The notes under the pieces are model-generated. The model worked only from the letters and a program-made list of their open reading frames with translations, was not told the DNA's origin and did no database searches. Of a stretch of DNA of 64,000 nt, positions 17,284-26,702 are shown piece by piece. The position numbers and the translations under genes were made by a program. The stretch spans positions 305,438-369,437 of the forward strand of contig NZ_LSNE01000003.1 of NCBI RefSeq assembly GCF_001565895.1. Reading direction: 5' to 3'. The DNA is from Paraglaciecola hydrolytica. GTDB lineage: Bacteria > Pseudomonadota > Gammaproteobacteria > Enterobacterales > Alteromonadaceae. The stretch's first letter is position 1, and each line of letters begins with the position of its first letter.

Positions 17284-17649
17284 TTACACCTTATTACAAG
17301 ATAAACATAAAGAGACAGAGTCTGCAAAACGTAATGCATGAGGTTTATCCACTTCCACCTCGGCATAGCTTACCCATTGATGTTCTGCCGCTATGGTTAA
17401 TACATCTGCTGTTAATTTTTCGAGCAAGTGAAAACGGTTGTTTTCTACCAATTTAATGATGCGTTTAGTGATGGTTTTATAGTTCAATGCATCATCCATT
17501 TGGTCTGAATCTGTTGCTTGATCCGCTTGATAATGAATTTTTACGTTGATCACCACATCTTGCATATTAACTATTTCATCTTCGTTTATACCGATAAAAG
17601 TACGTAAACGCAGATTTTTAATACGAATTGTGGCAGGGTTTAATTTCAT
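17284..17649 (-). CDS. folX: Dihydroneopterin triphosphate 2'-epimerase
   Basis: A 121-residue FolB/FolX-fold protein. Blocks [54 protein letters not shown] and [16 protein letters not shown] match E. coli FolX closely, more than the aldolase FolB. It epimerises dihydroneopterin triphosphate to the monapterin form. It is the first gene of a folX-yfcH unit; the promoter is in the 17650-17798 gap shared with the divergent transporter gene. Confidence 0.93.
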   Translation of the reverse strand: MKLNPATIRIKNLRLRTFIGINEDEIVNMQDVVINVKIHYQADQATDSDQMDDALNYKTITKRIIKLVENNRFHLLEKLTADVLTIAAEHQWVSYAEVEVDKPHALRFADSVSLCLSCNKV

Positions 17650-17798
17650 TTTTAAGGCATTCCTTACTTAAAGTCGCAAGTGTTAGTTATTATTGTCGCC
17701 GTTAGTACGACGTGTGTCGTTGAATACACTAATCATACTGTAATATTTTTTATAGATCTGTTAGTTTGCCTGAAAACCAATCCTTTAAGACAATTACC

Positions 17799-18863
17799 AT
17801 GCAAAGTCATTCTTCATCTTCGCTAAAAATGTTACTTATCCTAGCATCTCTGGTCATTGTATTGGCTGGTGTTAAAGTAGCCAGCGCCATTATTGTACCT
17901 TTTTTGCTATCGTTATTTATCGCGATGGCCTGTAGCCCGATTATTAACTGGGCTAATCGTTATAAGATACCGCGCTCCATTGCTGTGGTATTAGTCATTC
18001 TACTTATTGTTATTTTAGGCTTTGTGCTGGCTGGTTTGGTTGGGCAGTCGATGAATGAATTTAGTCAAAATCTGCCAAAATACCGTAGCCAGCTAGTTAA
18101 TGAGTTTGCATGGTTAATTGAGCGCTTAGCCTCACTCAATATCAAACTGGATAAACAACAGATCCTATCCTACCTCGATCCAGGTATGGCGATGAATATG
18201 GCGACCAACCTGCTTTCAAGCCTTGGTGGGGTGTTAACCAATTTTTTGTTAATTCTATTGATCGTCGTTTTTATGTTGTTTGAAGCCGAGTCCATTCCGA
18301 AAAAAATCCATATCGCTTTAGACGATCCTGACATGAAAATGCAGCAGGTAGACAAATTTCTGTTGTCAGTAAAAAACTACTTAGCGATTAAAACCTTAGT
18401 GAGTTTAGGCACCGGTTTGATCATCGGCCTTTGGTTATATTTTTTAGGTTTGGATCATTTTCTACTATGGGCAATGTTAGCATTTTTGCTTAATTATATT
18501 CCCAATATAGGCTCTATTATTGCCGCAGTTCCAGCTGTGTTACTGGCCTTAGTGCAGTTGGGCTCAGCATCCGCTGGTTTAGTGGCATTGGGGTATATCG
18601 TCACAAATACTGTTATGGGCAATGTTGTTGAACCCCGTTTTTTAGGCAGGGGCCTAGGGCTATCTACCTTAGTGGTGTTTCTGTCGTTATTATTTTGGGG
18701 TTGGTTATTGGGTACGGTTGGTATGTTGTTATCAGTGCCACTGACTATGGTGGTGAAAATAGCGCTAGAATCTAATAAAGATACAATGTGGATTGCTTTG
18801 TTGTTAGCCAGTGAAACCGATGTACCAGAAAAAGATAAGCCTGCAGAGGCAGAACAAATCTAA
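17799..18863 (+). CDS. AI-2E family transporter (TqsA-like)
   Basis: About 354 residues with the AI-2E/PerM family plan: several N-terminal membrane segments (LLILASLVIVLAGVKVASAI; SIAVVLVILLIVILGFVLAG), a soluble helical stretch (residues about 90-140), then more membrane helices including the conserved FLLNYIPNIGSIIAAVPAVL. The N terminus most resembles E. coli TqsA, implicated in AI-2 export, but substrates of this family are uncertain. ATG 17799 is favoured by alignment with TqsA; the longer TTG 17766 form is possible, and neither has a strong ribosome-binding site. The gene converges on the histidine kinase gene with a 14-nt gap. Confidence 0.85.
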   Translation: MQSHSSSSLKMLLILASLVIVLAGVKVASAIIVPFLLSLFIAMACSPIINWANRYKIPRSIAVVLVILLIVILGFVLAGLVGQSMNEFSQNLPKYRSQLVNEFAWLIERLASLNIKLDKQQILSYLDPGMAMNMATNLLSSLGGVLTNFLLILLIVVFMLFEAESIPKKIHIALDDPDMKMQQVDKFLLSVKNYLAIKTLVSLGTGLIIGLWLYFLGLDHFLLWAMLAFLLNYIPNIGSIIAAVPAVLLALVQLGSASAGLVALGYIVTNTVMGNVVEPRFLGRGLGLSTLVVFLSLLFWGWLLGTVGMLLSVPLTMVVKIALESNKDTMWIALLLASETDVPEKDKPAEAEQI

Positions 18864-18877
18864 ATTTATGTGTGGGG

Positions 18878-20200
18878 CTATTTGAGCTGAAATTTTAACA
18901 GAATAAGTGCACCGCCTAAGGTGCTCGATTCAATATTTAATTGGCCTTGGTAAGCACTCACGAGATCAGCTACCACGGCCATGCCGATACCCTGACCTTC
19001 AGTGTAACTATCCAAACGTATACCACGTTCCAAGAGTAATAAACGTTTATCCGCAGGTATGCCGGGACCATCCTCTTCCACTGATATTTGTAGCCAGTGT
19101 TTTGTCATGGTGCATTTAATTACTACTTTTTTTCGTGCGGCTTTACAGGCGTTATCTAGTACATTACCGAGTATTTCCATCAAATCTGTGGTGTCGCCCT
19201 GAAAACCAACATTGGCGTCAACTTCGTCGATGTTCAATTCTAAGCCTTTGTCGATATAAACCTTGTGCATAGCATTAACCAGTTTTAACACTATGGGTTT
19301 GATTTCTACGGCTTGTTCCCATCCACTATGCCCTCCAATTACAGCACGTTTAAGTTGGCGTTGGATCAGCAGATTAATTTGCTGCACGGGCTCTTTGGCA
19401 TCTTCTGGTAGTTCGGTATTACCGGCTAATACCGCCAAGGGGGTTTTCAGACTGTGTGCTAGGTCACTTAAACTGTTTTTATAACGGGCACGTTGTTGTT
19501 CTTCACTGTTTAATAAATGATTAATACTATTTTTAAGTTTATCTAATTCAGGTGGATATTGCTGGTCGATACGGCGTAACTGACCACTTTCGGCCTGTTT
19601 GATTTGTTGATTGAGTCGGTTGATGGGCAACAAGGCCGCATTAAGACTGGCCAATAATAATACCAGTAATAACAAGGCAATCAGACCGAGCCAATACCAC
19701 AGGGTATGGGCAAATTTGTCTTTCTCAGTATTAAAAATACTTTTGTCTTGGAGGATAAAAAAACTAACAGGCTGATAGCCTTTTTCTGCTTCAAATTCCG
19801 CAGTATAAGAAAATAAAAAATAGCTTTTAGTTAAATTAAATTCTTCAATAAATTGTTCTGTACCTATAGGCGGTGGGATAAACTCAGCGTTCTGGCGCCA
19901 ATTTAAGGTGGACTGGGATTTCCACACGAGTTTGTTTGCCATCAATACAAAGGCATAAAGTCCTGAATCAGGCACGTTTAGCTGATCGTTAAACAACAAC
20001 TCTGGCATCACAGGGTGGTTGTCTTCAAATTCAAACTCGCTGATTAAGGTTAAACTTTGCACCCTGAGTTGCTGCAACATGGATTGGCTCAGGCTGTTAT
20101 TAAAGGCTTTTTCTAGGGTGATAGCCGTTAAGGGAATAAAGATCACCAAGGTTAAAATGGCGGCAGCAAAACTTCTGAAGCGCAGCGACAAATTGCGCAT
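18878..20200 (-). CDS. Sensor histidine kinase, PhoQ-like
   Basis: A 440-residue inner-membrane kinase: first membrane segment at about 12-30, a periplasmic sensor of roughly 140 residues, second membrane segment near 165-190 (LWYWLGLIALLLLVLLLASL), HAMP-like linker, H-box SDLAHSLKTPLAVLAG with the phospho-accepting His, N-box GNVLDNACKAARK, and G-boxes EDGPGIPADKR and GQGIGMAVVADLV. It shares the PhoQ family layout, but the sensed signal cannot be read from sequence. The response regulator gene lies 56 nt upstream on the same strand. Confidence 0.88.
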   Translation of the reverse strand: MRNLSLRFRSFAAAILTLVIFIPLTAITLEKAFNNSLSQSMLQQLRVQSLTLISEFEFEDNHPVMPELLFNDQLNVPDSGLYAFVLMANKLVWKSQSTLNWRQNAEFIPPPIGTEQFIEEFNLTKSYFLFSYTAEFEAEKGYQPVSFFILQDKSIFNTEKDKFAHTLWYWLGLIALLLLVLLLASLNAALLPINRLNQQIKQAESGQLRRIDQQYPPELDKLKNSINHLLNSEEQQRARYKNSLSDLAHSLKTPLAVLAGNTELPEDAKEPVQQINLLIQRQLKRAVIGGHSGWEQAVEIKPIVLKLVNAMHKVYIDKGLELNIDEVDANVGFQGDTTDLMEILGNVLDNACKAARKKVVIKCTMTKHWLQISVEEDGPGIPADKRLLLLERGIRLDSYTEGQGIGMAVVADLVSAYQGQLNIESSTLGGALILLKFQLK

Positions 20201-20256
20201 TATCTAAAACACACATTATAAAAAGTAGCCATTATGAAAGACCGAGTGGCAAAGTA

Positions 20257-20931
20257 TTACAACTCGCGGTTAATGCGGTAGCCTCGACCACGCAGGGTTT
20301 CGATAGGGTTAATTGCCCCTGTGGGATCAATTTTTTTACGTAAACGACCCACAAAAACTTCTATTACGTTGCTGTCTAAATCAAAGTCTTGGTCGTAGAT
20401 ATGTTCGGTGAGTTCAGTTTTGGATACAATTTTTTGTGGGTTGAGTAACAAATATTCAAGCACTTTATATTCGTAGGCGGTGAGTTCCACATACTGACCA
20501 TTAATTTTGACCTCTTCGCTGAGCGTATCTAGGCTTATTGGGCCTTTTTCGATAAGTGGGTGGGCTTTGCCTGCAGCACGGCGAATAAGTGCTTTAACCC
20601 GTGCCAGAAGCTCTTCATTGTGAAAAGGTTTAGTTAGGTAGTCATCGGCACCCGCATCTAAACCTTCGACTTTTTCTTGCCAACGATCTCTGGCGGTTAA
20701 AATTAAAATAGGACAAGTGACTTCATTTTTACGTGCCCGTTGAATGACTTCAAAACCATCCACTATGGGTAAGCCTATGTCTATTATAGCTAAATCATAG
20801 GGGTGCTCATTGAGTAAAAAAAGGGCTTTAGCGCCATCGTCGGCTAGATCTACGCTATAACCGTTTTTTTGCAATAATTGATCAAGTTGAGTCAATAAAC
20901 GGCTGTCGTCTTCAACAATTAATATTCGCAC
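20257..20931 (-). CDS. OmpR/PhoP-family response regulator
   Basis: A 224-residue regulator. The receiver domain has the acidic pair in VEDDSRL, phosphorylation site Asp51 in AIIDIGLP, and Lys in LTKPFHNEEL. The winged-helix DNA-binding domain has VELTAYEYKVLEYLLLNP and VGRLRKKIDP. It starts with GTG, whose G is shared with the TAG stop of the PepSY gene. The order PepSY-regulator-kinase makes a single envelope-stress or ion-sensing operon likely. Confidence 0.92.
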   Translation of the reverse strand: MRILIVEDDSRLLTQLDQLLQKNGYSVDLADDGAKALFLLNEHPYDLAIIDIGLPIVDGFEVIQRARKNEVTCPILILTARDRWQEKVEGLDAGADDYLTKPFHNEELLARVKALIRRAAGKAHPLIEKGPISLDTLSEEVKINGQYVELTAYEYKVLEYLLLNPQKIVSKTELTEHIYDQDFDLDSNVIEVFVGRLRKKIDPTGAINPIETLRGRGYRINREL

Positions 20932-21245
20932 TATTCGTCCTTTTTCTCTTTGGTCACTTTGCCAGATTTTTTATCTACATCTACCGATACCACTCGACCG
21001 GATTTTTGTAATACTTTAACCCGATAAGCATCGGGTTTTTGTTCGACCTTTAAGACTCGTCCATTGACTTTTTGCTGAGCTTGTTGAGCCGCCTCCGCCT
21101 TGCTTTGAGGAGGCGGAGATGGTTTTTTGTCTTCCGCCAGCACAGCAGTCGATACCACTATAAGTAGTATTGAACAGATGTTTAGAAATAGTCGTACTAC
21201 TCTCTTTTTCAATTTCCGGCTCGATGCAGTTGGCGTTTGCTTCAC
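20931..21245 (-). CDS. PepSY-domain exported protein
   Basis: 104 residues with a positively charged N terminus, a hydrophobic segment (LFLNICSILLIVVSTAVLA), a Pro/Ala/Gln linker, and a PepSY-type domain (VNGRVLKVEQKPDAYRVKVL; VSVDVDKKSGKVTKEKKDE). It is probably periplasmic or membrane-anchored. It overlaps the response regulator start by one base, so translation is coupled. Such small PepSY proteins often accompany PhoPQ-like systems and may modulate the sensor; this is inference from context. Confidence 0.85.
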   Translation of the reverse strand: MKQTPTASSRKLKKRVVRLFLNICSILLIVVSTAVLAEDKKPSPPPQSKAEAAQQAQQKVNGRVLKVEQKPDAYRVKVLQKSGRVVSVDVDKKSGKVTKEKKDE

Positions 21246-21324
21246 TAGTCTACCTCAAAATTACCAGCTCGTTAACGTAAGCTAATAAAATTCATCTGGG
21301 CATTCATAGCTGAAAAACACAAGA

Positions 21325-21801
21325 TTAAAACTTACGTAAAGTGACGTAGGCCGAGGGTTGTTCAACACTGAAACCCTGATAAGTTTTACCCTTAATCCGA
21401 TACCAATAGTTATAGCCAGTGATGACTCTTACTTTTTCTGTGCTCTCATAACGGGTAATACACTGTGTTGATGGGTGTCTATTTGGCCTTGTATCTGCAA
21501 TCTGGCTGCCTATTACCCCACCTATAATCGCACCTACTAAGGTTGCCCCATCTCGTGATTTACGCGAGCTGGCTAAATTACCAATAGTGCCACCTACAAC
21601 GCTGCCAGCAATAATATGGCTGGCTTTTTGTGAATTGTAATTGACATGAATATCAGAACAATACTTTACAGGCTTTTCAATGCTGACATATTCATAGACG
21701 GGTTTGCTTTCCACCACTCTGACTTTATAAAGTTGTTGGTGGGCTAGGGTGTTAGCGGAACACGTGATTAAGGCCAAAGTGATTAATAAACGGTTTTTCA
21801 T
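21325..21801 (-). CDS. Glycine-zipper 2TM domain protein
   Basis: 158 residues with a signal peptide (LLITLALITCSANTLA). The central segment AGSVVGGTIGNLASSRKSRD followed by ATLVGAIIGGVIGSQIAD is a glycine-zipper pair as in the Rickettsia 17-kDa antigen/SlyB-like family. The C terminus has RYESTEKVRVITGYNYWYRI, seen in envelope proteins of this class. There is no lipobox, so it is probably periplasmic or outer-membrane associated. A GAGGAGC lies just upstream of the start. Confidence 0.85.
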   Translation of the reverse strand: MKNRLLITLALITCSANTLAHQQLYKVRVVESKPVYEYVSIEKPVKYCSDIHVNYNSQKASHIIAGSVVGGTIGNLASSRKSRDGATLVGAIIGGVIGSQIADTRPNRHPSTQCITRYESTEKVRVITGYNYWYRIKGKTYQGFSVEQPSAYVTLRKF

Positions 21802-21866
21802 AACAGGCTCCTCATTAGCTTAAGTAACATGCTAATAGTCGAAGCCTGAATTGCACCTGAATTGAT

Positions 21867-24689
21867 CTAAACCTGAGTTAACTTTTGATAAAGTAACTTT
21901 GCTTGCTCTATTTCTTCAAATTCTATTTGTTTAGCAAATAAGGTTTCGAGTTCAGAGATAGCTTCTCGAACTAGCCCCAATTTTTCTAAACTCACCGCGA
22001 TATAATAGTGCAATGAAGGATTCTGTTGATTTCGCGCAAGAGATTTTCTCAGTAGGCTAAGGCCTTCTTGCGCTTGGTTTTGTTGAGTCAGTAACCAACC
22101 ATAGGTAGCAAGGATCTGCGGATTAGTATCATTTAAAGCAAAAGCCTGCTTGGCATATTCAACACTTTTTAGTTGATCGCTTGGCATATAAACCAAAGCT
22201 AATCTGTTAAGCATGCCTGAGCGTGAAGGCAGATCTTCATGTTGAAGTAGGTATTCATAATGAAATGCCGCCTGTTTAAAATCTTTAGTGTAATAATAAT
22301 ACTGTGCCAATAGATTACGCGGAAAATAACGCTCAGGGTATTTGGTTACTATCTGATCAATTTTAGCTTTAAAGGCTTGTGCCGGAATGCCGTTGGCAAT
22401 GAGTGTATAGAGTTTGGCTAAAGCCAGTTCATATTGGTCATCTAATTCAAGTGTTTTTAAATAGTACGTATTAGCTTGTTGCAGTTTTCCTTGCTGTTCA
22501 GCGAGCCTACCTTGCAAAAAATAGAGATCCGCAGTGTGATTAAATTTATTGGCCAGTTGTTTAATCTGCGTAGCCGCTTTGTCTATAAGATTGTTATTCA
22601 ATAACAGTTCAGCCAACTCTATGCCTATTCGGATACTTTTGGGCTGTAATGCTTGTGCTCGTTCTAGCGACTCAATAGCCATATTTAATTCGCCGGCTAA
22701 TAATTGTAATTTACTTAGTGCAATCATAAGGGCTGCGTCATCTTGGGCGAGACGAGCCAACATATCTATTTCAATTTTACTGCGCTCTTTGTCTTGCATA
22801 GACAAATAAAGCTGTGCTTTTTGAATGATATATTTAGGGTTTTCTGGTTGAATTTTATTTAATTTAGTTAATTGGAATAAGGCGTCTTTGCTCTCGTTTT
22901 TAGCAATATACAAAGAACTTAAACCTTCAAGTGCTTCGATGTTTTGTTTGTCATCAATAAGTACTAATCGATAATTAGCCAACGCATCTTCATATTGTTG
23001 CTCATACACTTGGATTTTTGCTAATAGCAGTAAGGCTGAATCGTTGCGAGGTTGTTGTTGTAAAATAGCACTCAAAATATTGCGCGCCTGAGGTCTTTGC
23101 TGCAGTAAAAAGTAGCTTGATGCCAGATTGATTTTTGCGGCCATTAAATCAGGGTTGATGATTAGCGCTTGTTTTAAATATTGTTGGGCTTCTTCTATTT
23201 GATTGAGCTTAATTAATACCGCACCTTTTAGATTGAGTTTAATGGCATCTTTAGGCTGCAATATAACCAATTTGCTAATACTTTCATTGGCTTTAGCATA
23301 TTGCTGCATTTGTAAACTCAATACACTATGGGCAAACAATACCGTTTCATTTTCTGGATATTGGGTAACTAGCTTATCTAGTTTTTCAAATCCTGCAGCT
23401 CCCTGCCTTTCACGAGCGATCATTAACTTCGCTTCTAAAAGAAGTACCTGAATATTATCGGGATATTCAACTTGTAAACTCTGTAATAAAGACAAGGCCT
23501 TAAAGTTTTTATTATTGTTGATGTATAAATCACCTAGCATAACCAATATATCGGGTAGGGTATTTAACCTAGCTTGTTGCAACTCAAGTAACTCTATTGC
23601 ATCTTTCTCTTTATTCAGGGCAATATAACTTTTGGCTAACAGGATTATGGGGGATATGTCGCTATCATCTAATTTACGTAGTTTGGTAAAATCCCGCATT
23701 GCCTGTTCAAAATTCTGTTGTCTGAATGCAACCAAGGCACGCAAAAATAGTAAGGATTGATCCTGTTCTACTAATTCAGTTGGATAGACTTTGATTTTAA
23801 CCGCCAACTCATTAAATTTCTTTTCTGCTTCAGCAGACAACGCAGTATCTTGCTGTAGCCAACTATTTACTAAGATAGCAAAGGGATCATTGGGTGATCT
23901 GAGTAATATGGTATTAATGGTTTGTGATGCGGCTTCTTTATTGTTGGCGGCTAAATACACATCGGCCAGATTGCGTAGGATGTATGGATCATCAGGGCTT
24001 AATTCAAACGCTTTTTGTAAGTATTTTAAGGCCTCTTTCATATCATTGTTATTTCGTGCGACTAAACCTAATAGCTGCCACGTAGTCGCATTTTCTGTAT
24101 TAATATTCAAAGCTTGTTGCAAATATTCATTCGCGGCAGCGTAGTTTTTTAGATTAAATTCTATGTTGGCTAAGCCGTTAAGTGCTTCAGTTTGATCGGT
24201 GGATGAGCTACTAATTTGGCTAAAGCTTTCTTTGGCACATTCATAGTTTTTAGATTGCATACAGGCCGTTGCTCGTAAGCGTTGCCAGTCTAATAATTGT
24301 ATCGTTGAAAAACCGTTAAACTGTTTAAATTCAATAATTTTTGCGTAAGCCTGGCGTTTAAGCAGAGTCACCCCCCATGACTTGGCAAAGAGGCTAATGT
24401 CAGCGCCTTGCATAATGGCTTCTTCAAACTCTACTTCTGCTGCAGGATATTGCTCCAGTTGAGTTAGCAGTTCACCCATTAAAATTTTAGAAGGCAGGTT
24501 GTCTGGAGAGGATTGCAAAGCGTTTTTTAAATGGATCATCGATGCATCAAAACGTTGTTCTTTAAAGGCCGATAAAGCTTTTTCGTAATGGAGTAAGGTA
24601 TCCGCTCGTGTTACCTGAATAAAACTAAGACTCAAACAGCAGATAACAAACAATTGGTTTAAAAAAGGTTTAAGCAAAACACGAAGCAT
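21867..24689 (-). CDS. prsT: PEP-CTERM/XrtA system TPR protein PrsT
   Basis: About 940 residues: signal peptide (LFVICCLSLSFIQVTRA) followed by some twenty TPR-type repeats, for example YEKALSAFKEQRFDASMIHL, ALKYLQKAFELSPDDPYILR and AQQYLKQALIINPDLMAAKI. Length and layout fit the PEP-CTERM system TPR family (TIGR02917, PrsT), usually linked to exosortase-processed surface proteins and exopolysaccharide. ATG 24689 is chosen: it gives the signal peptide, has GGAA upstream, and avoids the terminator hairpin at 24711-24737 that would sit inside the longer ORF. The next gene upstream encodes a PEP-CTERM protein, supporting the call. No exosortase gene lies in the window. Confidence 0.85.
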   Translation of the reverse strand: MLRVLLKPFLNQLFVICCLSLSFIQVTRADTLLHYEKALSAFKEQRFDASMIHLKNALQSSPDNLPSKILMGELLTQLEQYPAAEVEFEEAIMQGADISLFAKSWGVTLLKRQAYAKIIEFKQFNGFSTIQLLDWQRLRATACMQSKNYECAKESFSQISSSSTDQTEALNGLANIEFNLKNYAAANEYLQQALNINTENATTWQLLGLVARNNNDMKEALKYLQKAFELSPDDPYILRNLADVYLAANNKEAASQTINTILLRSPNDPFAILVNSWLQQDTALSAEAEKKFNELAVKIKVYPTELVEQDQSLLFLRALVAFRQQNFEQAMRDFTKLRKLDDSDISPIILLAKSYIALNKEKDAIELLELQQARLNTLPDILVMLGDLYINNNKNFKALSLLQSLQVEYPDNIQVLLLEAKLMIARERQGAAGFEKLDKLVTQYPENETVLFAHSVLSLQMQQYAKANESISKLVILQPKDAIKLNLKGAVLIKLNQIEEAQQYLKQALIINPDLMAAKINLASSYFLLQQRPQARNILSAILQQQPRNDSALLLLAKIQVYEQQYEDALANYRLVLIDDKQNIEALEGLSSLYIAKNESKDALFQLTKLNKIQPENPKYIIQKAQLYLSMQDKERSKIEIDMLARLAQDDAALMIALSKLQLLAGELNMAIESLERAQALQPKSIRIGIELAELLLNNNLIDKAATQIKQLANKFNHTADLYFLQGRLAEQQGKLQQANTYYLKTLELDDQYELALAKLYTLIANGIPAQAFKAKIDQIVTKYPERYFPRNLLAQYYYYTKDFKQAAFHYEYLLQHEDLPSRSGMLNRLALVYMPSDQLKSVEYAKQAFALNDTNPQILATYGWLLTQQNQAQEGLSLLRKSLARNQQNPSLHYYIAVSLEKLGLVREAISELETLFAKQIEFEEIEQAKLLYQKLTQV

Positions 24690-24710
24690 TTTTATTTCCC
24701 TGTAAAAATC

Positions 24711-24737
24711 AAAAAAGACGGATAAATCCGTCTTTTT
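24711..24737 (-). terminator. Terminator between the PEP-CTERM gene and prsT
   Basis: GACGGAT (24717-24723) pairs with ATCCGTC (24726-24732), flanked by A and T runs, so it works in either direction. It follows the PEP-CTERM gene and supports the shorter prsT start. Confidence 0.8.
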
Positions 24738-24775
24738 GATCATATCAGTAAGTCAGTCTTAACTGAAACTAAACT

Positions 24776-25768
24776 CTATTTGGAAAACTTACGTCTTGCC
24801 ATTATCAAAAGACCTAAACCTATTAAGAATATACCTGCAGGAGCGGGGACTTCTTCTGTTGGGGGCTGCGGAGGATCATAGGTATATAGTACGTTATGTA
24901 GTTGGCTATTACCTTCTAATGACATCGCGACAATTGAGCCATCGATATCTCCACCACTATAGTTTATATGTGCATTAGGAGCTAAAATTGATCCTACCCA
25001 TCGCGCAGTAAAATTGATTTGTGTTGCCTCATAAAAATTCCATAAGACATTTGCACCAGATGCGTTGATGAAATTCCCTAGTGGTTTGGCTCCAATATTA
25101 ATTATTCCAGTACCACCAACATTTATGACAACAGGAGCCGATGGCGTTGTTAGAAACTCTATTTCGCCGTTTCCATTTGAAATAAATGAAGATGAGTTAA
25201 TATTGAAAACATTTAGATCAAGAGTGTTGTCATTTTGAAAAATACCCTTTTTACCCTCTTGAACCTCAGAAACAGCTCCAGTTGAGGCCAACGTTTTGAA
25301 ATGTTGACTGTCGTTCACAGCCTGGTTCCAAATCGTAGAGAACTGATTGTTATAACTAGAATCCGATATTTGAGTGGCAGTTCCAATTTTGCCACCAGTA
25401 TTATTCAGCGTTAAACCAAACCCAGCTGCTTTAGTACCATAAACAACATTATTACCATTATTTATAGTTAGACTACCGCTGCCTTTTAATTCACCGAGCA
25501 CTGTTACTGCATCAACAGAGTTTGATCCTGTTAAAGCATCTGCTCCAGGTTGATTAACATTTGTCGTCCAATCACCACCAACAAATGCCTTACCATGGAT
25601 ATGAACTCCACCGTTATTCTTAAAATCGTTTTGTAAGAAAAGGTTATAATTCCCAACATGTGCTTGTGTATTCACAACATAATTTGAATCACCAGGACTT
25701 GCTGCTAAAGCTTGCGCAGATAAAAACCCAGAACTTAGTGCCATCCATAATAAAAATTTATACTTCAC
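24776..25768 (-). CDS. PEP-CTERM protein, choice-of-anchor A family
   Basis: 330 residues. After a signal peptide (LLWMALSSGFLSAQALA) there is a beta-rich surface domain with the pattern of the choice-of-anchor A/collagen-binding fold: YNLFLQNDFKNNGGVHIHGK, GSGSLTINNGNNVVYG and VGSILAPNAHINYSGGDIDG, typical near its end. The C terminus is a sorting signal: EVPAPAG, a hydrophobic stretch (IFLIGLGLLIMA), and the basic tail RRKFSK. Such tails are cut by an exosortase. The motif is VPAP rather than the commoner VPEP. The start is GTG with AAGG about 8 nt upstream. The protein is presumably secreted or surface-associated. Confidence 0.88.
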   Translation of the reverse strand: MKYKFLLWMALSSGFLSAQALAASPGDSNYVVNTQAHVGNYNLFLQNDFKNNGGVHIHGKAFVGGDWTTNVNQPGADALTGSNSVDAVTVLGELKGSGSLTINNGNNVVYGTKAAGFGLTLNNTGGKIGTATQISDSSYNNQFSTIWNQAVNDSQHFKTLASTGAVSEVQEGKKGIFQNDNTLDLNVFNINSSSFISNGNGEIEFLTTPSAPVVINVGGTGIINIGAKPLGNFINASGANVLWNFYEATQINFTARWVGSILAPNAHINYSGGDIDGSIVAMSLEGNSQLHNVLYTYDPPQPPTEEVPAPAGIFLIGLGLLIMARRKFSK

Positions 25769-25941
25769 TCAATGTACCTTACAAAATAAGAAATAACGTT
25801 GATGTCAATTTCGAAACACAGCAAAAAACGAGCCTTGTTTTTAACTTATTGAAATGCAATGAGTTAAACAAAATATTAACAAAGTGTTTTATTGTGAGTG
25901 TAAAATTTTCAGACAAACTAGTCTGTTATTTACAACGGTGA

Positions 25942-26394
25942 TTATCCGGTGGTGTAGGGGTTTATACAATTGGCGTAAAGACTGTATTTTCGTTTATAGG
26001 TATAAATATGCACAACTAATGTTTTGTCGTTAAGGGCCTGCCACATTTTTTCATGTTGGGCTGCAGGGCAGATCGCCTGTTGTAGATAGTTTTCTTGAGC
26101 TTCTTCGCTCATGTCGAGTCTTTCTGGAATTTGAATATAAGCGTTAATGCTGTTTTTAAGATTGGTCGAACCTTGGTATTGCCATTCACCGCCAATAAAA
26201 GATTGATAAAATACCGCATTAACCATTTTTACGGTGTTATCCGTGGCAGCAATGCGTGAATCAGCAATAGGTGGGAATGGGGTTCTAAAATCCGCTGCGT
26301 ATTGGTTTTGCATACAGCCCGAAAGTGCCAGCAGTAACAGGCTAATCGTTATTGAAAATCTTTTATTAAACCATGTAGTGAATAATATGCTCAT
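25942..26394 (-). CDS. Predicted lipoprotein of unknown function
   Basis: 150 residues with a lipoprotein signal (ITISLLLLALSGC; Cys at about 27) and no family I recognise. The mature part has YQSFIGGEWQYQGSTNLK, a run of Ala/Glu-rich helix, and two cysteines later (AICPAAQ and YANCINPY) that could form a disulfide. A strong ribosome-binding site, AGGAGGT, lies just before the ATG. It is monocistronic by spacing: 173 bp separate it from the PEP-CTERM gene. Confidence 0.7.
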   Translation of the reverse strand: MSILFTTWFNKRFSITISLLLLALSGCMQNQYAADFRTPFPPIADSRIAATDNTVKMVNAVFYQSFIGGEWQYQGSTNLKNSINAYIQIPERLDMSEEAQENYLQQAICPAAQHEKMWQALNDKTLVVHIYTYKRKYSLYANCINPYTTG

Positions 26395-26702
26395 GTTACC
26401 TCCTCTAACTCAAAGTAGTTATCGGCCAAAATGGTTTTTACCTTAAGTTTGTTTATGGATCGCATGAGCCAAGCAAGGCAAAAACTACAGTATTGCGTTC
26501 AAAACAAAAACACCCTCAAGTTTTTCTGGTTAAATTGCGCTGCACTCTAGATGCAACATCCGCTTTGCTATATCTAAGCCTAATGTTGTAATCTGCAGTT
26601 CGCTCTTGTGCTGTTAGATTGAATGCAGGAGATAAAGCGTATTTGGTAAGTGACCTTCGCATCAGGCAAGCTCAATACCCATGAATTTAACGCTAAAGAA
26701 TT
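26395..26702. other. Intergenic region with no recognised gene
   Basis: About 308 bp between the divergent lipoprotein and hydrolase genes. It must hold both promoters; I see no ORF, strong hairpin or repeat in it. Confidence 0.5.
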
